This document shows positions 58,727-64,000 of a stretch of DNA of 64,000 bases, piece by piece. The DNA lies in NCBI RefSeq assembly GCF_016907435.1, contig NZ_JAFBBZ010000001.1, positions 3,782,001 to 3,846,000 of the forward strand, given 5' to 3'. The notes below the pieces were generated by a model that saw only the letters and a program-made list of their open reading frames with translations, was not told where the DNA came from and searched no databases. Within the stretch, counting starts at the first letter, position 1. Each line of letters begins with the position of its first letter. The stretch comes from Nocardioides salarius (GTDB lineage: Bacteria; Actinomycetota; Actinomycetes; Propionibacteriales; Nocardioidaceae). The translations under genes were made by a program, and so were the position numbers.

Positions 58727-59887
58727 GTGCGGATCGCCCAGCTGGCCAACTTCGTCGGGCCCGCCTCCGGTGGCATGAAGACGGCCGTGCAGACCCTCGG
58801 CGCGGGCTACGCGGCCGCCGGGGTGCCCCGGCTGCTGGTGGTGCCCGGCCCGCGCGACCGGCGCACCACCACCGAGCACGGCGACGTCGTGCAGCTGCGG
58901 GCCCCGCGCGTCGGCGGTGGCTACCGGCTGATCGTCGAGCCCTGGCGGGTCGGGGAGGTCCTCGAGCAGTTCGCACCGACGTCGGTGGAGGTCTCCGACA
59001 AGGCGACCCTGTGGCCGGTGGCGCACTGGGCGCGGCGCCGCGGGGTGCGCTCGGTGCTGTTCTCCCACGAACGGCTCGACGCGATGCTCTCGCTGCGCAC
59101 CGGCCGCGAGGCCGGGACCCCCGGGATCGCTGCGCCGGTCTCGGTGCTCAACCGGCTCCTGGCCCGCAGCTTCGACGAGATCGTGGTGACCTCCGAGTTC
59201 GCCCGCCGTGAGCTGCAGGAGGTCGCCGGCGCCGCCGGCACCCGGCTGCACCGGGTCGCCCTGGGCGTCGACCTCGACACCTTCGCCCCGCCCGAGGCCC
59301 GCGATCCCCGTGGCCGGGTGCTGCGGCTGGTGCACGCCGGACGGCTCTCCCGGGAGAAGAGCCCGCACCTGGCGGTCGGTGCCGCCGTCGCCCTGCACCG
59401 GCGCGGGGTCGCGGTGCACCTCGACGTCTACGGCACCGGGCCGCACCGCGCCGAGCTCGTCGAGCTGGCCGGCGGCGCGCCGGTCACCTTCCACGGCCAC
59501 GTCGCCGGGCGCCGGGCGCTGGCCGAGCACCTGGGCCGCGCCGATGTCGCGCTCTCGGTCTGCCCCGGCGAGACCTTCGGCCTGGCCGTGCTCGAGGCAC
59601 TGGCCTGCGGCACCCCCGTGGTGACGGCGTCGTACGGCGGGGCGCGCGAGCTGGTCGACGACGTGTGCGGCGCCTGGGGGCGTCCGGTCCCCGACGACCT
59701 GGCCGACGCGGTGCTCGCCCTGGCCGCGCGACCCGAGGCGGTGGCGCGCCCCGCGGCCCGGGCGCGCGCCGAGCTCTTCGCCTGGGACCGCACCGTGCAC
59801 GACATGCTGGCCGTGCACGCCGGGCTCACCCCGGCAGCGAGGGACGGACGCGGCGACGAGCCGGGGGCGGCAGCGCGGACGGCCTGA
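58727..59887 (+). CDS. GT4-family glycosyltransferase
   Basis: A 386-residue GT-B glycosyltransferase, more distant than its upstream neighbour. It has an N-terminal glycine-rich loop FVGPASGGMKTAV, an AGRLSREKSPHLAVGA segment and donor-site motif CPGETFGLAVLEALACGTPVV (about 279-299). GTG start four bases after the MgtA-like stop. Donor sugar and acceptor are unknown. Its last 62 bases overlap the end of the opposite-strand mptB-like gene, an unusually long convergent overlap. Confidence 0.8.
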   Translation: MRIAQLANFVGPASGGMKTAVQTLGAGYAAAGVPRLLVVPGPRDRRTTTEHGDVVQLRAPRVGGGYRLIVEPWRVGEVLEQFAPTSVEVSDKATLWPVAHWARRRGVRSVLFSHERLDAMLSLRTGREAGTPGIAAPVSVLNRLLARSFDEIVVTSEFARRELQEVAGAAGTRLHRVALGVDLDTFAPPEARDPRGRVLRLVHAGRLSREKSPHLAVGAAVALHRRGVAVHLDVYGTGPHRAELVELAGGAPVTFHGHVAGRRALAEHLGRADVALSVCPGETFGLAVLEALACGTPVVTASYGGARELVDDVCGAWGRPVPDDLADAVLALAARPEAVARPAARARAELFAWDRTVHDMLAVHAGLTPAARDGRGDEPGAAARTA

Positions 59888-61241
59888 CCGCCCAGGTCAG
59901 CGCGATCGCCAGACCCACCACCAGCGTGGCCGTCAGCGCGATCGCCACGTGCAGGCCGCGCAGCTCGGAGTCGAGGGGCGCGGTGATGCCCAGCGCGAAC
60001 GAGAACCACACCAGCAGCGCCAGTGCCCGGCCGCGCAGGTGGCAGGCCGCAGCCAGCGGCAGGCACCACAGGGCGTACCAGGGGTGCACCACCGGGCTGA
60101 GCAGCACCGTCGCGGTCAAGGCCAGCGCGCTCGCGCGCAGCGCCGCCCCGGGGTCGCCGGTGCGCCCGCGCAGGCCCAGCCAGGCCACCAGCGCCAGCGC
60201 GGCGACCTGCGCCAGCAGCCGTGCGCCGGGCAGCAGCAGCTCGAGGGTGGCGCTGAGCGCCAGCGGCGTGTGCACGGTGCCGGGCACGCCCAGGGCGTGC
60301 ACCCAGCCGCTGCCGGTGCCAGCGACCACGCCCACCCCGACCAGCGTCGCCACGCTGACGAGCGCGACCTGGGCCCCGCGGCCCACGCGCTCGCGCAGGC
60401 CTGCGCCGACGGGCAGCGACACGAGCAGCACCCCCAGGCAGACCAGGCCGCCGGGCAGCTTGACCGCCGCGGCCAGCCCGCCCGTGGCGGCGCCGAGCAG
60501 CCAGCCCCGCTCGGCGGCCACGACCAGCGCCGCCGCCCCGAGCCCGGCCACCAGCAGGTCGTTGTGGAGGCCGCCGACGCCGTGGGCCAGCACCAGCGGG
60601 CTCGGCAGCACCAGCGCCGAGACGAGCGCGGCGTCGTACCGGGTCCACGCCGCCAGGCGCGGCAGCGCCCAGGCCAGCACCGCCAGCCCGGCCAGGGCGA
60701 GCACGCGGTGGCCCACGACCATCGCCCACGGCGAGTCCACCAGCCGCGCGGTGCCCGCGCCCCACAGCAGCGGCAGCGGACCGTACGGCGTCGGGGTGCC
60801 CAGCCAGCGGGGGTCGACGGCCTCGACCACCGGGCCGGAGAGCACGCCCGGGCCCCAGCGGTAGGGCGAGAGGCCGAGCCGGGTGAGCTCGCCCTGGGCG
60901 GCGTAGCTCCAGCCGTCCCGGCTGAACAGGGGAGGGGCGAGCAGGAGAGGTGCGCTCCACAGCACGGTGGCCGTGCGCACCAGGCGCAGCTCGGCCCGGC
61001 CGTGCCCGGCGGCCCGCCAGAGCCGGATCCAGGCGGCGCTGAGCAGACCCAGGCCGCCGACCACGACCACCAGCCCGCTCATCCGCCCCGGCATCGAGTG
61101 CCGCCACGGCAGGTCGGCCACCCACGAGCTGGCGGGCACCGCGCTGATCACCAGACCACCGACGAGCACCAGCAGCGAGCCGAGGACGCCGAGGTGCAGG
61201 GTGCGCCGTGAGGGGCTCGACCGGCGGGCGGGCTGGGGCAC
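59826..61241 (-). CDS. Polyprenol-phosphomannose-dependent alpha-1,6-mannosyltransferase, MptB-like
   Basis: A 471-residue GT-C membrane enzyme that adds alpha-1,6-mannose from polyprenyl-phosphate-mannose outside the membrane. About 12 membrane helices. The first outer loop holds FSRDGWSYAAQGELTRLGLSPYRWGP, with the acidic residue expected for GT-C catalysis, as in MptA/MptB. Its involvement in a lipomannan-type polymer is inferred from the neighbours. ATG start preceded by no clear ribosome site. Confidence 0.83.
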   Translation of the reverse strand: MPQPARRSSPSRRTLHLGVLGSLLVLVGGLVISAVPASSWVADLPWRHSMPGRMSGLVVVVGGLGLLSAAWIRLWRAAGHGRAELRLVRTATVLWSAPLLLAPPLFSRDGWSYAAQGELTRLGLSPYRWGPGVLSGPVVEAVDPRWLGTPTPYGPLPLLWGAGTARLVDSPWAMVVGHRVLALAGLAVLAWALPRLAAWTRYDAALVSALVLPSPLVLAHGVGGLHNDLLVAGLGAAALVVAAERGWLLGAATGGLAAAVKLPGGLVCLGVLLVSLPVGAGLRERVGRGAQVALVSVATLVGVGVVAGTGSGWVHALGVPGTVHTPLALSATLELLLPGARLLAQVAALALVAWLGLRGRTGDPGAALRASALALTATVLLSPVVHPWYALWCLPLAAACHLRGRALALLVWFSFALGITAPLDSELRGLHVAIALTATLVVGLAIALTWAVRPSALPPPARRRVRPSLPG

Positions 61242-61398
61242 GCGGTGACGCTAGGGGCCCCCGGCGGCCGGTGGCGCACACGCCGGTGAACGCCGCGGCA
61301 ACGGCGCGCGACCGGGCCCCGCAACCGTTCCGCAGCCGTTCACCGCACCTCCACGGCGGCGCTGCGCGGGTGTCGGGCGCGCTGCCCACGGTGGGTCC
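61242..61398. other. Divergent intergenic region before the UDP-glucose dehydrogenase gene
   Basis: A 157-base gap between two divergent genes. It is GC-rich and contains GGTGAACG/CGTTCACC inverted segments (61285-61292 and 61336-61343), a possible operator or leader structure. No convincing -10 was found. Confidence 0.4.
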
Positions 61399-62712
61399 AT
61401 GCGACTCACCGTGATCGGCACCGGCTACCTGGGCGCGACGCACGCCATCTGCATGGCGGTCCTCGGCCACGACGTCCTGGCCCTCGACCGCGACGGCGAG
61501 CGGCTCGCCGCGCTGGCCGCCGGGCGGGTCCCCTTCCACGAGCCCGGCCTGCCCGAGATGCTGCGCAAGGCGCTCGACTCGGGCCGCCTGCGCTTCACCG
61601 ACGACGTCGCGGAGGTCGCGGCCTTCGGCGAGGTGCACTTCGTGTGCACCGGCACCCCCCAGCTGGCCGGCTCGATGGGCGCCGACCTGTCCCAGGTCGA
61701 GGGTGCGGTCGCCGCGCTCGCCCCGCACCTCGAGCGGCCCTGCCTGGTCGTGGGCAAGTCGACGGTGCCCGTCGGCACCGCCCAGCGGCTCGCCGGCCTC
61801 CTCGCGGGGCTCGCGCCGGCGGGTGCGGCGGCCGAGCTCGCCTGGAACCCCGAGTTCCTGCGCGAGGGCCACGCGATCGAGGACACCCTGCGGCCCTCGC
61901 GCCTGGTGCTGGGCGTCGCCGCCGGGACGGCCCGGGCCGTCCTCGAGGCCGTCTTCGCGCCGCTGCTCGCCGCGCAGGTGCCCTGCGTGGTCACCGACCT
62001 GGCCACCGCCGAGCTGGTCAAGGGGGCGGCCAACTCGTTCCTGGCCACCAAGATCTCCTTCATCAACGCCATGGCCGAGGTGTGCGAGGCCTCCGGCGCC
62101 GACGTGCACCAGCTCGCCGCGGCCCTCGCCCTCGACGACCGCATCGGCGGGCGCTTCCTCAAGCCCGGGCTGGGCTTCGGCGGCGGCTGCCTGCCCAAGG
62201 ACATCCGGGCCTTCGTGCACCGCGCCGAGGAGCTCGGCACCGGGCGCAGCGTGCGCTTCCTGCGCGAGGTCGACGACATCAACCGGCGTCGTCGGCTGCG
62301 CACCGTCGAGCTGGTCCGCGAGCAGGCCGGCGGCGACCTGCGCGGGGCCCGCGTGTGCGTGCTGGGCGCCGCCTTCAAGCCGCACTCCGACGACGTGCGC
62401 GACGCCCCCGCGCTCGAGGTGGCCCAGCGGCTGCACGACGAGGGTGCCCGGGTGGTGGTCGTCGACCCCCAGGCGCTCGACAACGCCCGCCGCACCCACC
62501 CCGACCTCGAGTACGCCGACTCGGCGCTCGAGGCCGCGGCGGGCGCCCGCGTGGTGGCGCTGCTGACCGAGTGGGACCAGTTCCGCGGCCTTGACCCGCG
62601 CCGCCTGGGAGAGGTCGTGGCGCAGCGTGCGGTCGTCGACGCGCGGGGCGCCCTCGACCCCGACGCGTGGCGCGCCGCCGGGTGGAGCGTCCGGGCGCTG
62701 GGCGCCGCCTGA
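61399..62712 (+). CDS. UDP-glucose 6-dehydrogenase
   Basis: A 437-residue NAD-dependent enzyme oxidising UDP-glucose to UDP-glucuronate. N-terminal NAD site VIGTGYLGATHAICMAVLGH. The catalytic Cys is in GFGGGCLPKDIRAF (about residue 263), and the Lys in ELVKGAANSFLATKI (about 211). C-terminal domain holds VLGAAFKPHSDDVRDAP. UDP-glucuronate is the precursor of glucuronosyl lipids, which fits the upstream mannosyltransferase group. Confidence 0.93.
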   Translation: MRLTVIGTGYLGATHAICMAVLGHDVLALDRDGERLAALAAGRVPFHEPGLPEMLRKALDSGRLRFTDDVAEVAAFGEVHFVCTGTPQLAGSMGADLSQVEGAVAALAPHLERPCLVVGKSTVPVGTAQRLAGLLAGLAPAGAAAELAWNPEFLREGHAIEDTLRPSRLVLGVAAGTARAVLEAVFAPLLAAQVPCVVTDLATAELVKGAANSFLATKISFINAMAEVCEASGADVHQLAAALALDDRIGGRFLKPGLGFGGGCLPKDIRAFVHRAEELGTGRSVRFLREVDDINRRRRLRTVELVREQAGGDLRGARVCVLGAAFKPHSDDVRDAPALEVAQRLHDEGARVVVVDPQALDNARRTHPDLEYADSALEAAAGARVVALLTEWDQFRGLDPRRLGEVVAQRAVVDARGALDPDAWRAAGWSVRALGAA

Positions 62713-62740
62713 GCGACGCCCGGCGCGGCGGCTCGGCGGC

Positions 62741-64000
62741 TCAGGCGGGCCGGATGTTCTGGTTGACGTGGAAGAAGTTGGTCGGGTCGTAGGCAGTCTT
62801 GACCTGGACCAGGTGGGCGTAGTTGCCGCGGTAGGCGGCCCGCACCCGGTCCTCGCCCTCGTCCATCATGAAGTTGACGTAGGCGCCCCCGGCGGAGGTC
62901 GGGTGCAGCTCGGACCAGTAGCCCTTGGCCCACTCGGTCATCGCCGGGTTGTCGGCGGGGTCCGGGCTGACGCCGACCATCACCCCGGCCCAGCCGCCCG
63001 AGCGGTAGGCGAAGGCCGTGGCGTCCTGCGCCACCCGCGAGGCGGCACCGTCGATGGGGTAGAGGTGCATGGTGGAGTGTCCGGTCGGCAGCGCCTCGCC
63101 GAACCGGCTGTGCACGTCGACCGCCTCGTCGCTGATGGACTCGTACATGTCGGCCCGCCAGTACCACTGCAGCCCGGCGGGGTAGAGGGCGTTGAAGGCC
63201 GACTGCAGCACGTTGAAGGGCATCTCGTGCATGCCCACGACCAGCGGCCGGCCGAAGGAGCGGACCGGGTCGAGCAGCTCGTCGGCGCGGTCGTGCGGAC
63301 CCGTGTAGCACCAGACGATGCCGCACGCCTTGCGGCCCCACAGCTCCTCCGGGAAGGGGGCGGCGGGCGGGATGGTCAGCACCCCGAACCAGCCGCTGAG
63401 CTCCTCGGGCAGCGAGGGCAGCAGCTCGCGGTACCAGCGCAGCACCTCGCTGGTGTCCCCGATGTCGTAGAGGACCGGGCCACCGATCACCACGCCCCCC
63501 TCGCCGACCGGGTGGCAGCGGAACTCGAAGGAGGTGACGACACCGAAGTTGCCCCCGCCCCCGCGCAGCGCCCAGAACAGGTCGGGGTGGTGCTCGGCGT
63601 CGGCGGTCACCAGGCGCCCGTCGGCGAGCACCACGTCGGCCGAGAGCAGGTTGTCGACCGTCAGGCCGTAGCGACGGCTCAGGTAGCCGACCCCGCCGCC
63701 CAGCGTCAGGCCGCCGACGCCGGTGGAGCTGAGGAACCCCGAGGGGGTGGCCAGGCCGAAGCCCACGGTCGCGTGGTCGACGTCCTGCCAGGTGCAGCCG
63801 CCGTCGACGCGCACGGTGGCCGTGGTGGGGTCGACCCGCACCGAGCGCATCAGCGACAGGTCGACCACCAGGGCGTCGTCCCAGACCCCGAGGCCGCCGG
63901 CGTTGTGGCCGCCCCCGCGCACGGCGACGTCGAGTCCGTGCTCGCGGGCGAAGCCGACCGCCGCCACCACGTCGACGGTGTCGCGGCAGCGCGCGAGCGC
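62741..64000 (-). CDS. FAD-binding (BBE/PCMH-type) oxidoreductase, 5' end outside the window
   Basis: At least 420 residues of a berberine-bridge-enzyme-like flavoprotein, open at the right edge, so the N-terminus is missing. The PCMH FAD domain contains RGGGHNAGGLGV, whose His is the usual site of covalent FAD attachment, and TGVGGLTLGGGVGYLSRRYGL. The second cysteinyl link of plant enzymes is absent: the segment reads SSTGVGG. The C-terminal BBE motif region ends NFFHVNQNIRPA. Substrate is unknown; bacterial relatives oxidise sugars or aromatic secondary metabolites. Confidence 0.87.
   Translation of the reverse strand, partial: ALARCRDTVDVVAAVGFAREHGLDVAVRGGGHNAGGLGVWDDALVVDLSLMRSVRVDPTTATVRVDGGCTWQDVDHATVGFGLATPSGFLSSTGVGGLTLGGGVGYLSRRYGLTVDNLLSADVVLADGRLVTADAEHHPDLFWALRGGGGNFGVVTSFEFRCHPVGEGGVVIGGPVLYDIGDTSEVLRWYRELLPSLPEELSGWFGVLTIPPAAPFPEELWGRKACGIVWCYTGPHDRADELLDPVRSFGRPLVVGMHEMPFNVLQSAFNALYPAGLQWYWRADMYESISDEAVDVHSRFGEALPTGHSTMHLYPIDGAASRVAQDATAFAYRSGGWAGVMVGVSPDPADNPAMTEWAKGYWSELHPTSAGGAYVNFMMDEGEDRVRAAYRGNYAHLVQVKTAYDPTNFFHVNQNIRPA

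Noticed and set aside
59428..62499. Long minus-strand frame over the mannan group
   Set aside because: Antisense to the UDP-glucose dehydrogenase gene and out of frame with the MptB-like gene; low-complexity translation without motifs.

Overview
The window is chromosomal DNA of a very GC-rich, Gram-positive actinobacterium. Gene content and order fit the Nocardioidaceae (Nocardioides-like), which is an inference from family knowledge and not a database match. Supporting signs are the actinobacterial Kgd-type 2-oxoglutarate decarboxylase with its small DUF6104 neighbour, NucS mismatch endonuclease, an IdeR/DtxR-type iron box, MptB/MgtA-type mannosyltransferases, a CGNR zinc-finger regulator, many GTG starts and many apparently leaderless promoters (TAnnnT six to eight bases before the start codon). 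I see no CRISPR array, insertion sequence, prophage or rRNA. One tRNA is present. Both ends cut a gene: a desaturase on the left and an FAD oxidoreductase on the right.

Layout. 0-9.1 kb: end of a fatty-acid desaturase, an acetoacetate-decarboxylase-like protein, DUF6104 plus kgd (TCA cycle), a lipoprotein/LCP cell-wall pair and a large secreted protein. 9.3-16.0 kb: tRNA-Arg(CCG) divergent from argS, then lysA-hom-thrC-thrB, an aspartate-family amino-acid operon. 16.2-24.4 kb: rho with a repeat-rich disordered N-terminus, a response regulator/histidine kinase pair, rpmE, then prfA-prmC-sua5 and a WecA-like phosphoglycosyl transferase. 24.5-32.9 kb: the complete F1Fo ATP synthase operon (two small AtpI-like membrane proteins, then atpBEFHAGDC), followed by a DUF2550 protein.

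32.9-43.1 kb: a 312-base gene-free stretch with a duplicated 23-mer, then an MFS transporter, DUF4240 protein, PduO-type cobalamin adenosyltransferase, a membrane protein, a STAS protein, ethylmalonyl-CoA mutase (meaA/ecm), an iron-box-controlled Cys-rich mini-protein with ferritin, a secreted hydrolase-like protein, D-amino-acid oxidase, DUF952 and nucS. 43.2-53.1 kb: alanine symporter, GNAT, duplicated 3-hydroxybutyryl-CoA dehydrogenase, response regulator, CGNR regulator/EamA pair, GNAT, AI-2E permease and a FilP/Scy-like coiled-coil protein. 53.3-57.5 kb: crotonyl-CoA carboxylase/reductase (ccr), epimerase, acetoacetyl-CoA thiolase and MeaB. 57.6-64 kb: two GT4 glycosyltransferases, MptB-like mannosyltransferase, UDP-glucose dehydrogenase and the cut FAD oxidoreductase.

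The strongest functional theme is the ethylmalonyl-CoA route. Thiolase, 3-hydroxybutyryl-CoA dehydrogenase, Ccr, epimerase, B12-dependent ethylmalonyl-CoA mutase, its MeaB chaperone and an adenosylcobalamin-making enzyme all lie within 35-57.5 kb. Sites of the form TTAC-N6-GTRR lie before three of these transcription units and a degenerate copy before a fourth, so a shared, unidentified regulator is plausible. A second theme is nutrient control: an IdeR-like box before the mini-protein/ferritin pair and CRP/GlxR-like sites before the ATP synthase operon and the alanine symporter. A third is a probable glycolipid-mannan gene group at the right end.
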